Below, in pieces: positions 1 to 7,289 of a stretch of DNA of 64,000 bases (positions are counted from its first letter, which is position 1; each line of letters opens with the position of its first letter). The notes below the pieces were generated by a model, which worked only from the letters and a program-made list of their open reading frames with translations, was not told the origin of the DNA and searched no databases. The translations under genes and the position numbers were made by a program. Source of the DNA: Solimonas flava DSM 18980 (GTDB taxonomy: Bacteria; Pseudomonadota; Gammaproteobacteria; Nevskiales; Nevskiaceae); contig NZ_AUFV01000012.1 of the NCBI RefSeq assembly GCF_000426685.1, forward strand, positions 1 to 64,000, given 5' to 3'.

Positions 1-296
1 CGCAACGTGCGCATGAACGCGGCGTTGTAGATGTCGCCGGACTTCTGGCGCACGGCGACCAGCGTCACGTTGGCGCCGCCGAATTCCTTTTCGTACTGCT
101 TGTAGACCTGGATATAGGGATGGCCGAGCGGCAGCTGCTTCTCGAAGCCGGTGTCGAGCCGCAGATGCGCCGCCTGCCAGGCGAGCAGCAGCGTGATCAG
201 GCCGAGCACGCTCAGCGTCAGGTAACGGCGGCTGAATATCAGCGGCTCCGTGACGCGCACGAAAGCCTGCGCGAACGCGCTTCTCGAATCATGCAC
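1..296 (-). CDS. RND/MMPL-type exporter, N-terminal fragment cut by the window edge
   Basis: The first 98 residues of an inner-membrane RND-superfamily permease are visible; the gene continues beyond position 1. The start is GTG at 296, with AGGAG seven bases upstream. After a short cytoplasmic tail there is one hydrophobic helix (about residues 30-46, YLTLSVLGLITLLLAW), then a periplasmic start containing DTGFEKQLPLGHPYI and YEKEFGGANVTLVAV. This is the usual N-terminus of the hydrophobe/MMPL exporters found with DUF1302/DUF1329 genes in steroid- and hydrocarbon-degrading gammaproteobacteria (family knowledge). It is divergent from the AraC-type gene at 496, which suggests local control. Substrate unknown. 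Confidence 0.75.
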   Translation of the reverse strand, partial: MHDSRSAFAQAFVRVTEPLIFSRRYLTLSVLGLITLLLAWQAAHLRLDTGFEKQLPLGHPYIQVYKQYEKEFGGANVTLVAVRQKSGDIYNAAFMRTL

Positions 297-458
297 CCTG
301 CTGCTCCTCTCCAATCACCGCCGCGCTGAGACGCGCGTTGTCGTTGTCTTGCGCCGGTTCTTCGGGTCACCGGCGGCGCCGATCGATCGAGCGATCGGCT
401 AACGGGCTTGATGCTGCCTTGCGCAGCGATCGCGGTCTTATCATTTCACGCCACTTGT

Positions 459-475
459 TTGTCATAATGCGACAA
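459..475. promoter_or_regulatory. Inverted repeat TTGTC-N7-GACAA in the divergent RND/AraC promoter region
   Basis: TTGTC (459-463) and GACAA (471-475) form a dyad around a CATAAT sequence (463-468) that could be a -10 element for the AraC gene starting at 496. A second palindrome-rich patch with CGATCG twice lies at 380-396. A dyad over a -10 box beside a regulator gene is a common autoregulatory arrangement. No experimental or comparative support is available here. Confidence 0.3.
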
Positions 476-495
476 CACGCAAAAACCCGACAGCC

Positions 496-1539
496 ATGGC
501 GAAGATCGACTACCTCGTGCCGGCGCGGTATTACCTGCGGCTCGCCGAAGTGCTGGCGCGCGACCACGTCGACATCGCCGACCTGCTGATCCAGCCCGGG
601 ACGCCGCTGTCGGCACTGAAGGCGGCCGACGCCACGATCCGCTTCTCGCGCGTCGAACGGCTCGTGCAGCAGCTCCACCTGCGCAGCCCGCGCACCGATC
701 TCGGCTTCGAGATGGGACGGCTGCTGACGCTGAGCACGCACAGCATCGTCGGCTTCGGCATGCTCAGCAGCCCGACCGTGCTGGGCGCGCTGCAGTTCAT
801 CACGCGCTACTTCCGCCTCGTCATGCCGACGTTCCGCATGCGGCTGCGGCTCGACGGCGGCAGCACCGAGCTGTTGTTCGAGCCCGTCGTCGGCATGTCG
901 CACATGTGCCTGGCCTTTCACCTCGAAGCGATCGCGATGGCGGCGCTGCGCGACATGAAGGACATGACCGGCGATCCGTCGCTGCCGGCGAAGCTGTACT
1001 TCTCGATCCCCGAGCCGCCACACGTGAAGCGCTACGCCGAGCTCGAACATCTGCAGTACCGCTTCGGCGTCCAGCGCCAGCCGGGCGTCCGCGTCAGCTA
1101 CGCGCAGGACTTCGAGCGCTTCCCGATGCACATGGCCGACGCCAACTCGCTCAAGGTCGCCGAGGAGCGCTGCAACGCGCTGGTGCAGCACGCGGCGCGC
1201 GAGCGCCGCTTCTCCGACTGGGTGGCGATGACGCTGCGCGAAGTCGGCGACGGCGGCCCCTCGCTGCAGGAAATGGCGCGCACGCTGAATCTGTCGATGC
1301 GCACGCTCAACCGCTATCTGCAGCGCGAAGGCAGCAGCTTTCGCGAGATCGCCGGCCGCGTCCAGCACGAGCTCGCCTGCGAGCGTCTCGCCGCCGGCAC
1401 CTTGAGCGTCACCGAGATCGCCTACTCGCTGGGCTTCAGCGACATCGCCAATTTCACGCGCGCGTTCCGCCAGCGCGCCGGCTGCAGCCCCTCCTCGTAC
1501 CGGCTTCGCGTCGGAAGCCGGCGTGATGCGGCACCGTGA
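496..1539 (+). CDS. AraC-family transcriptional regulator with Arabinose_bd domain
   Basis: A 347-residue cytoplasmic regulator. Residues about 20-205 match the Arabinose_bd ligand-sensing domain of the OruR/ArgR-like AraC subgroup. Residues about 250-335 form the two-helix-turn-helix AraC DNA-binding domain: first HTH around SLQEMARTLNLSMRTLNRYL, second around VTEIAYSLGFSDIANFTRAF, ending in the typical GCSPSSYR. The length is normal for the subgroup. It is divergent from the RND exporter, which is therefore a probable target (inference). Relatives often respond to hydrophobic or amino-acid-like ligands; the ligand here cannot be read from sequence. There is no strong ribosome site before the ATG. 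Confidence 0.9.
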   Translation: MAKIDYLVPARYYLRLAEVLARDHVDIADLLIQPGTPLSALKAADATIRFSRVERLVQQLHLRSPRTDLGFEMGRLLTLSTHSIVGFGMLSSPTVLGALQFITRYFRLVMPTFRMRLRLDGGSTELLFEPVVGMSHMCLAFHLEAIAMAALRDMKDMTGDPSLPAKLYFSIPEPPHVKRYAELEHLQYRFGVQRQPGVRVSYAQDFERFPMHMADANSLKVAEERCNALVQHAARERRFSDWVAMTLREVGDGGPSLQEMARTLNLSMRTLNRYLQREGSSFREIAGRVQHELACERLAAGTLSVTEIAYSLGFSDIANFTRAFRQRAGCSPSSYRLRVGSRRDAAP

Positions 1540-1630
1540 AGCAGGCGCCGCTCTGGACGCCCGCCGCGCGCCGCGGGGACAATTCCCGCCCCGCCCGCCG
1601 GCACGACGCGAGCCCCCCCGAACCCCAGCG

Positions 1631-2107
1631 ATGTCAGGCCAACCCGAACCCACCGTGACCCGCTGCCGCGAAATCGGCGACGCGGCACTGCGCGCACTGC
1701 TCGAACCGCTCGGAATGCACATTGCCGTCGTCGACGACGGCGTCGAGATTCCCGGCAGCTACTGGGGCGAGACCGAGGCCGGCCTGATCGGCGCGACGCT
1801 CTACGTGCGCGGCGACACGCCGGTGCACTCGGCGCTGCACGAGGCCTGCCACTGGCTGTGCGCCGACGAGGCGCGGCGCGCGACGATGCACACCAATGCC
1901 GGCGGCGACGACGTCGAGGAGCACGCGGTCTGCTATCTCGAATGCCTGCTCGCCGGACGGCTGGCCGGCTACACGCGCGCGCAGTGCTTTGCCGACATGG
2001 ATGCCTGGGGCTATCACTTCATCCTCGGCTCGGCGCAGGCCTGGTTCGAAGGCGATGCCGACGACGCCATCGCCTGGCTGGAACGACGACATCCGCCGGG
2101 CTACTGA
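1631..2107 (+). CDS. Small HExxH protein, putative zinc-dependent peptidase-like protein
   Basis: A 158-residue soluble protein without a signal peptide. Residues about 65-71 contain HEACHWL, an HExxH zinc motif, followed about 27 residues later by EEHAVCYLECLLA, whose Glu residues could provide a third ligand as in gluzincins. I recognise no named family; ImmA/IrrE-like minimal metallopeptidase folds have a similar size and layout. The ATG at 1631 is preferred over an in-frame ATG at 1523 because the extra 36 residues are low-complexity Arg/Pro sequence overlapping the end of the AraC gene. It lies 83 bases upstream of ybhP. Peptidase activity is inference from the motif only. Confidence 0.65.
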   Translation: MSGQPEPTVTRCREIGDAALRALLEPLGMHIAVVDDGVEIPGSYWGETEAGLIGATLYVRGDTPVHSALHEACHWLCADEARRATMHTNAGGDDVEEHAVCYLECLLAGRLAGYTRAQCFADMDAWGYHFILGSAQAWFEGDADDAIAWLERRHPPGY

Positions 2108-2190
2108 GCCGGCGACCCGCAGCGGCGCGTCAGCGGCGATTCAGCGCGTGCCGCAAGTCTGGTGCAGACCCGAGAACGCCGGAGGTCCGG

Positions 2191-2952
2191 ATGCCCGCCC
2201 GCGATACCCCTTTCGAGCTCACCCTGCTGACGCTCAACGTGCACCAGGGCTTCAGCGCGCTGCAGCGCCGCTTCGTCCTGCATGAGCTGCGCGCGGCGAT
2301 CCGCGGCGTATCCGCCGATCTGGTGTTCCTGCAGGAAGTGCTCGGCCGGCACAGCGCCCACGCCGCGCGCCACGCGGACTGGCCGCCGATGCCGCAGTAC
2401 GAATTCCTCGCCGACACCATCTGGCGCGATTTCGCGTATGGTCGCAACGCCGTCTACACGCAAGGCCATCACGGCAACGCCATCCTGTCCAAGTTCCCGA
2501 TCGTGCACTTCGAGAATCACGACGTGTCCGTCGCGCACCACGAGGCCCGCGGCCTGCTGCATGGCGTGCTGCACGTGCCGGGGCGTGGGCAGAACGTGCA
2601 CGCGGTGTGCGTGCATCTCGGCCTGCGCGAGGCGCATCGCCGCCGGCAGCTCGACCGCCTTTGCGCATTGCTCGCCACCGAGATTCCGGAACACGCGCCG
2701 CTGTTCGTCGCCGGCGACTTCAACGACTGGCGTCTGCACGCCGACCGCCGTCTGCGCGCGGCCGGCCTGCGCGAGGCCTTCGTCGAAACGACGGGCCGTC
2801 CCGCGCGCTCGTTCCCGGTGCGCTGGCCGCTGTTGCGCCTCGACCGGATCTATTGTCGCAACGCCCGCGTGCGCACCGCGCAGCGGCTGGCGCAGCGGCC
2901 GTGGTCGCGGCTCTCCGATCACGCCGCGCTGAAAGCACAGGTGTGCCTGTGA
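2191..2952 (+). CDS. ybhP: Endonuclease/exonuclease/phosphatase family protein, YbhP homologue
   Basis: 253 residues, nearly collinear with E. coli YbhP as I remember it: TLNVHQGF near the start, VFLQEV for the metal-binding Glu, EFLADTIW.DFAYGRNAVY, GHHGNAILS, CVHLGLREAHR, VAGDFNDWR (catalytic Asp and Asn) and a C-terminal SDHAAL. These are the conserved residues of the exonuclease III/DNase I/phosphodiesterase fold. ATG at 2191 follows a clear GGAGG. The next gene, clsB, starts inside this stop codon (GTGA). E. coli has the same ybhP-clsB pairing, so a role linked to phospholipid metabolism is likely; the substrate is not known to me. Confidence 0.88.
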   Translation: MPARDTPFELTLLTLNVHQGFSALQRRFVLHELRAAIRGVSADLVFLQEVLGRHSAHAARHADWPPMPQYEFLADTIWRDFAYGRNAVYTQGHHGNAILSKFPIVHFENHDVSVAHHEARGLLHGVLHVPGRGQNVHAVCVHLGLREAHRRRQLDRLCALLATEIPEHAPLFVAGDFNDWRLHADRRLRAAGLREAFVETTGRPARSFPVRWPLLRLDRIYCRNARVRTAQRLAQRPWSRLSDHAALKAQVCL

Positions 2953-4151
2953 AGGCGGCATGGCGCGACGGCAACCGCCTCGAACTGCTCGAGAACGGCG
3001 AGGCCTACTACCCGCGCCTGTTCGGGGCGATCGCCGCCGCCCGCGAGGAAGTGCTGGTCGAGACGTTCATCCTGTTCGACGATCCGGTCGGACGCCAGTT
3101 CCGCGACACGGCGAGCGCTGCCGCGCGGCGCGGCGTGAAGGTGCAGCTGACGATCGACGGCTACGGCTCGGCGGACCTGCCGGCATCGTTCATCGCCCCG
3201 ATGCTCGACGCCGGCGTGCGCATCCACGTCTACGACCCGGTGCCGCGCCGCTTCGGCCAGCGCACCCACTTCTTCCACCGCCTGCATCGCAAGCTGGTCG
3301 TCGTCGACCGCCGCCTCGCGTTCTGCGGCGGCATCAATCTGTCGTACGACCATCTGCGCGCGTCCGGCGCGGAATCCAAGCAGGACTACGCCCTGCAGAT
3401 CGAAGGCCCGGTGGTCGCCGATCTGCGCGGGGCGATGCTTGCCCTGCTGGCGCGCCGGCGCCGCTGGCGCTGGCCGCAGCGCCGGCCGCCGGCCCCGATG
3501 GCGACGCACGAAGGCACGGCGACCGCGGCGCTGGTCGTGCGCGACAACCGCTTGCACCGCACCGACATCGAACGCCTGTACCGCGTCGGCATCCGCAGCG
3601 CGCAGCGCGAGGTCGTCATCGCCAACGCCTATTTCTTTCCGGGTTACCGTCTGCTGCGCGAACTGCGCCGCGCCGCGCGCCGCGGCGTCCGCGTGCAGGT
3701 GATCCTGCAGGGCAATCCGGATCTGCGCTTGGTGCGCTGGGCGACGGAAACCCTGCACGACTACCTGCTGCGCGCCGGCGTGCGCATCTACGAGTACCTC
3801 GAGCGGCCGATGCACGCCAAGGTCGCGTTGATCGACGACGACTGGCTCACCGTCGGCTCCAGCAATCTCGACCCGCTGAGCCTGTTCCTCAACCTCGAGG
3901 CCAATCTGTTCGCACGCGATCGCCAGACCAGCGCGGCGCTGCGCGCCAGCCTCGAACGCCTGATCACGGAACACAGCCGCGAGATCGATCCGGCCTCGGC
4001 ACGCTACCGCTCGCCGATCCGCCGCTTGCTCGGCTATCTCGCCTATCACCTGACGCGGCGGCTGCCGCGGCTCGCCGGCTGGCTGCCGGCGCATGCACCG
4101 GCGCGCGCCACACTGGCGCCGCCGCGGGCGCGCACCGGCAATCCCGACTAG
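2949..4151 (+). CDS. clsB: Cardiolipin synthase B
   Basis: A 400-residue phospholipase D superfamily enzyme that makes cardiolipin at the inner membrane by phosphatidyl transfer. Two HKD motifs are intact: HRKLVVVDRRLAFCGGIN at about residues 115-132 and HAKVALIDDDWLTVGSSN near residue 290. The N-terminus (AWRDGNRLELLENGEAYYP) and the segment REVVIANAYFFPGYRLL match ClsB rather than ClsA or ClsC. There are no ClsA-type N-terminal membrane helices. The start is GTG at 2949, overlapping the ybhP stop, so translation is probably coupled. The ybhN gene found next in E. coli is absent here. Confidence 0.92.
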   Translation: MKAAWRDGNRLELLENGEAYYPRLFGAIAAAREEVLVETFILFDDPVGRQFRDTASAAARRGVKVQLTIDGYGSADLPASFIAPMLDAGVRIHVYDPVPRRFGQRTHFFHRLHRKLVVVDRRLAFCGGINLSYDHLRASGAESKQDYALQIEGPVVADLRGAMLALLARRRRWRWPQRRPPAPMATHEGTATAALVVRDNRLHRTDIERLYRVGIRSAQREVVIANAYFFPGYRLLRELRRAARRGVRVQVILQGNPDLRLVRWATETLHDYLLRAGVRIYEYLERPMHAKVALIDDDWLTVGSSNLDPLSLFLNLEANLFARDRQTSAALRASLERLITEHSREIDPASARYRSPIRRLLGYLAYHLTRRLPRLAGWLPAHAPARATLAPPRARTGNPD

Positions 4152-4167
4152 ACCGGCCGCCGCGCCA

Positions 4168-4195
4168 TTGTGCCGACGTTCGCGTGCGCTAGAAT
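4168..4195 (+). promoter_or_regulatory. Candidate sigma-70 promoter for the zinc-uptake genes
   Basis: TTGTGC (4168-4173), a 16-base spacer and TAGAAT (4190-4195) precede the ATG at 4206 by only ten bases, so the leader would be very short. Spacing and -10 are good; the -35 is only partly like consensus. I see no obvious AT-rich Zur box. Confidence 0.4.
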
Positions 4196-4205
4196 CCCCC
4201 GCGTC

Positions 4206-4502
4206 ATGCGTCTGCGCACCCCGAAATCGCTGCTGCTCGCCCTGGCCCTCGTGCTGGGCCAGTGGCTCGTGCTCGCGCATGCCTTCGAGCATCCCGCGCT
4301 GCAGGCGGATGCGCTGTGCCAGATCTGCGCGCACGCGCAGGGCCTGGACGGCGCGGCGCTGGCGCCGACGCTGCCGCTGCCGCCGGCGCTGGTGCATGAC
4401 GAAGTGCCGGCCGGCGCCGCCACGCAGGCGACGCTCGCCGCGCCGCTCACGGCCTATGACATCCGCGGTCCTCCGGCGTTCGCGATCACCCCTGTTGCCT
4501 GA
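4206..4502 (+). CDS. Small secreted protein, ABC-type zinc-uptake zinc chaperone-like
   Basis: 98 residues. The N-terminus (MRLRTPKSLLLALALVLGQWLVLAHA) is a signal peptide or single membrane anchor. The mature part has a possible metal site, HAFEHP followed by CQICAHAQG, with His and Cys close together. Proteins of this size and pattern upstream of ZnuD-type receptors are annotated as zinc chaperones of zinc uptake systems or as DUF2946-like; the biochemical role is not well established. ATG at 4206 is chosen because it begins directly with the basic n-region of the signal. It lies 54 bases before the TonB receptor and very probably shares its transcript. Confidence 0.65.
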   Translation: MRLRTPKSLLLALALVLGQWLVLAHAFEHPALQADALCQICAHAQGLDGAALAPTLPLPPALVHDEVPAGAATQATLAAPLTAYDIRGPPAFAITPVA

Positions 4503-4556
4503 TCGCCACGGCGCGCGCCTGCGCGCCTCTTTCGCCGTTTTAAAGGATTTCGTCCG

Positions 4557-6710
4557 ATGACCGCTGCCCTTCTGCGCACGCGCGCCGCGCGCGCGCTGCC
4601 TCCTGTCTTTTCGCTGACCGCCGTCACCCGCGCCGGCCTGCGTTCCGTCTTCACGCTGAGCCCGCTGGTCGCCGCCAGCCTCGCCTTCCCCTCGCTGGCC
4701 CGCGCCGACGACGCCGCGCCCGGCGACAACGATCCGCACAATCCGCCGGTCGCCGAGATCGTCGTCACCGCCAACCCGCTCGGCCGCACCTCGGACGATC
4801 TCGTCCAGCCGGTCGACGTGCTCAGCGGCGAGGACCTCGACCGCGTGCGGCGCGGCACGCTCGGCGAGACGCTCGAAAGCCAGCCCGGCGTCTCGACCAC
4901 CGACTTCGGCGGCGGCGCCGGCCGGCCGGTGATCCGCGGCCTCGCCGGCCCGCGCGTCGAAATGCTGGAGAACGGCATGAGCGCGATGGACGTCTCCGAC
5001 CTGTCGCCGGACCACGCCGTGACGATCGCGCCGGCGCAGGCGCGGCAGATCGAGATCCTCAAGGGCCCGGCCTCGCTGCTGTACGGCAACAGCGCCTCGG
5101 GCGGCGTCGTCAACGTCGACAACGGCCGCCTGCCGACCGCGGTCGAGGAAGGCCTGCACGGCGCCGTCGACACCTACTACGGCACGAACGGCGACGAAGG
5201 CTCGTTCAGCGGCGAGCTGAACTACGGCCGCGGCGCGCACATGCTGCACGCCGACTACGGCTTTCGCGAGGCCGAGGACTACAGCATTCCCGGCTGGTCC
5301 AACGTCGACGGCAGCGGCTACCACGAGACGATGAACAACAGCCAGCTGCGCGCGCAGTCCGGCGCGGCCTCGTATTCGTACATCGACGGCAGCGGTGATG
5401 TGTTCGGCGTCGCCGGCAGCCGCTACGTGACGAACTACGGCCTGCCGGTCGAAGACACCGCGTTCATCCAGATGCACCAGACGCGCTTCGACGTGCAGGC
5501 GATCCTGGCGCGGCCGATCGACGGCCTGGAGTCGCTGAAGTTCCGCGGCGGCAGCTCCAACTACGATCACACCGAGTTCGAAGCCAAGCACGAGCCGGGC
5601 ACGATCTTCCACAACCAGCAGTTCCAGGGCCGCGTCGAGGCGGTGCACGTCCCGGTGCTCGGCTTCCGCGGCGTGTTCGGCGTGCAGATGAACTGGCGCG
5701 ACTTCAGCGCGCAGGGCGAAGAAGCCTACGTACCGCCGGTGCTGAGCCGCCAGTACGGCGTGTTCTTCCTCGAGGAACGTCCGTACAGCCTCGGCAAGCT
5801 GGAGTTCGGCGCCCGCGTCGAGCGCGACACCAATACGCCGGAAGGCTATCCGCAGCGCGACTACACGCCGTTCTCCGCCTCGCTCGGCTCCAGCTTCAAC
5901 CTCGGCGAGCACTCGCACCTGAAGCTTTACGCCACGCACGGCGAGCGCTCGCCGGTTCCGGAGGAGCTGTACGCGTTCGGCCCGCACGGGGCGACGTCGA
6001 CCTTCGAACGCGGCAATCTCGATGCGAAGAAGGAAACCTCGAACAACTTCGAGCTCGGCTTCGACCATCATCAGGGCCGCTTCAGCGCCGACGCCAGCGT
6101 CTACTACAACCGCATCAGCGACTATCTCTACCTCGCCGAGGTCGACCAGGGCCTCAATGCCGACGGCAGCGGCACACCGTCGAGCGACGGCGTCGCCGAC
6201 CGCGTCGACGGCGACGGCACGTTCGATCCGGCCGGCGAGATCCTGCTCGTCGACTACCAGCAGGCCGACGCCAAGCTCTACGGCTTCGAGGCCGAAGTCC
6301 GCTATGCGCTGCTGGTCGAAGGTCCGTTCAAGCTCAACGCCCGCGTGTTCAGCGACTACGTGCGCGCCAAGCTCAGCGGCGGCGACAACCTGCCGCGCAT
6401 CCCGCCGATGCGCTACGGCCTCGGCCTCGACGGCAGCTGGCGGCGCATCGACGGCGGCCTCAGCTACACGCGCGTCGACCGGCAGAGCGACAACGCGCCG
6501 CTGGAGACGCCGACCGCCGGCTACAACCTGCTGAACGCCGACCTCAGCTATAAGTTCTTCGTCGCCGCGGACGGCGAGCATTCGGCGGCCGTCTATCTGC
6601 GTGGCAGCAACCTGCTCGACGAGGAGATCCGCCGCTCGACCTCGTTCATCAAGGACCAGGTGCCGGCGCCCGGCCGCTCGGTCTACCTCGGCGTGCGGAT
6701 GTCGCTGTGA
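4557..6710 (+). CDS. TonB-dependent outer-membrane receptor, ZnuD (zinc) type
   Basis: 717 residues. The signal peptide ends about LARA-DD. The plug domain spans roughly residues 60-170: EIVVTANPLGR.SDDLVQPV, then LGETLESQPGV, RPVIRGLAGPRVEMLENG, and LKGPASLLYGNSASGGVVNV. The rest is a 22-strand barrel with terminal YLGVRMSL. The segment MDVSDLSPDHAVTIAP after the plug loop is characteristic of the ZnuD zinc receptor group. Several loops are rich in His, Asp and Glu (for example FEAKHEPGTIFHNQ), fitting a divalent-metal substrate. The small upstream protein supports zinc. The downstream peptidase gene overlaps its stop codon. Zinc specificity is inference from family resemblance; copper or nickel cannot be excluded. 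Confidence 0.85.
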   Translation: MTAALLRTRAARALPPVFSLTAVTRAGLRSVFTLSPLVAASLAFPSLARADDAAPGDNDPHNPPVAEIVVTANPLGRTSDDLVQPVDVLSGEDLDRVRRGTLGETLESQPGVSTTDFGGGAGRPVIRGLAGPRVEMLENGMSAMDVSDLSPDHAVTIAPAQARQIEILKGPASLLYGNSASGGVVNVDNGRLPTAVEEGLHGAVDTYYGTNGDEGSFSGELNYGRGAHMLHADYGFREAEDYSIPGWSNVDGSGYHETMNNSQLRAQSGAASYSYIDGSGDVFGVAGSRYVTNYGLPVEDTAFIQMHQTRFDVQAILARPIDGLESLKFRGGSSNYDHTEFEAKHEPGTIFHNQQFQGRVEAVHVPVLGFRGVFGVQMNWRDFSAQGEEAYVPPVLSRQYGVFFLEERPYSLGKLEFGARVERDTNTPEGYPQRDYTPFSASLGSSFNLGEHSHLKLYATHGERSPVPEELYAFGPHGATSTFERGNLDAKKETSNNFELGFDHHQGRFSADASVYYNRISDYLYLAEVDQGLNADGSGTPSSDGVADRVDGDGTFDPAGEILLVDYQQADAKLYGFEAEVRYALLVEGPFKLNARVFSDYVRAKLSGGDNLPRIPPMRYGLGLDGSWRRIDGGLSYTRVDRQSDNAPLETPTAGYNLLNADLSYKFFVAADGEHSAAVYLRGSNLLDEEIRRSTSFIKDQVPAPGRSVYLGVRMSL

Positions 6711-7228
6711 CGGCGCGCGACGGCATGCGGGCGCTGCGCCGTGCCGCCGCCACGGGTCCCGCCCGGCGCGGTCTGCGCCGCGGTGCCGGCGACGTCATCG
6801 CGCTGCTGCTCGGGCTCGCGGCGCTGGGGCACGGCGCGCACGCCAAGGCGTCGAAGGCTTCGGCGTGGCCGCAGATCCACGACCAGGCGCTGGCGATGCT
6901 CGGCACCGCGTACGGCTTCGGCCGCAACGACGACGAAGCGGTCGACTGCTCGGCGCTGATGCAGCGGATCTTTGCCAGCGCCGGCGTCGCCTTGCCGCGC
7001 ACCGCGCGCGAGCTTCTGCACACCGGCGTGCCGGTGGCGCGCACGCGGGCGCGGGCCGGCGATCTGCTGATCTACCGCTGGCAGCCGCACCAGCTGCATG
7101 TCGCGCTGGCGCTCGACCGCACGCACATCGTCCACGCCTCGCCGAGCGCCGGCGAGGTGGTGGTCGCGCCGCTCGACGCGGCCTGGCAGCGGCGCCTGAT
7201 CGCCGTGCGCCGCGTGCTGAAACCGTGA
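6707..7228 (+). CDS. Secreted NlpC/P60 family cysteine peptidase
   Basis: 173 residues: a long, Arg-rich signal peptide (to about residue 46, GHGAHA), then an NlpC/P60 domain. The catalytic Cys is in VDCSALMQRIF, the His in HQLHVALAL, and the third polar residue in THIVHASPSAGEV. Family members cleave D-Glu/mDAP or related bonds in peptidoglycan stem peptides. GTG at 6707 overlaps the stop of the TonB receptor (GTGA), so the two are translationally coupled. That links a cell-wall hydrolase to metal uptake, reminiscent of Zur-controlled peptidoglycan hydrolases in other gammaproteobacteria. A strong terminator follows. Confidence 0.85.
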   Translation: MTARDGMRALRRAAATGPARRGLRRGAGDVIALLLGLAALGHGAHAKASKASAWPQIHDQALAMLGTAYGFGRNDDEAVDCSALMQRIFASAGVALPRTARELLHTGVPVARTRARAGDLLIYRWQPHQLHVALALDRTHIVHASPSAGEVVVAPLDAAWQRRLIAVRRVLKP

Positions 7229-7243
7229 AGCGAGCTGAAACGA

Positions 7244-7273
7244 AAGAAGCCGGGCATCGCCCGGCTTCTTTTT
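7244..7273. terminator. Bidirectional intrinsic terminator
   Basis: A 12-bp perfect stem (7244-7255 pairing with 7259-7270, core AGAAGCCGGGC) with a three-base loop and a T run on the plus strand, preceded by A residues that give a T run on the minus strand. It sits between the convergent NlpC/P60 gene and the molybdenum hydroxylase gene and can serve both. Confidence 0.85.
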
Positions 7274-7289
7274 GGGCCTGATCGCCGCC

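Noticed and set aside
1858-2190. Upstream extension of ybhP to make a 364-residue protein
   Set aside because: The extra part overlaps the HExxH gene in another frame, and the ATG at 2191 has GGAGG and the family N-terminus.
2919-6581. A 1220-codon open frame on the minus strand opposite clsB and the TonB receptor
   Set aside because: It contains no recognisable domain, is Arg/Ala/Val-rich and mirrors plus-strand genes with full motifs. Long antisense frames are expected at about 70% G+C.
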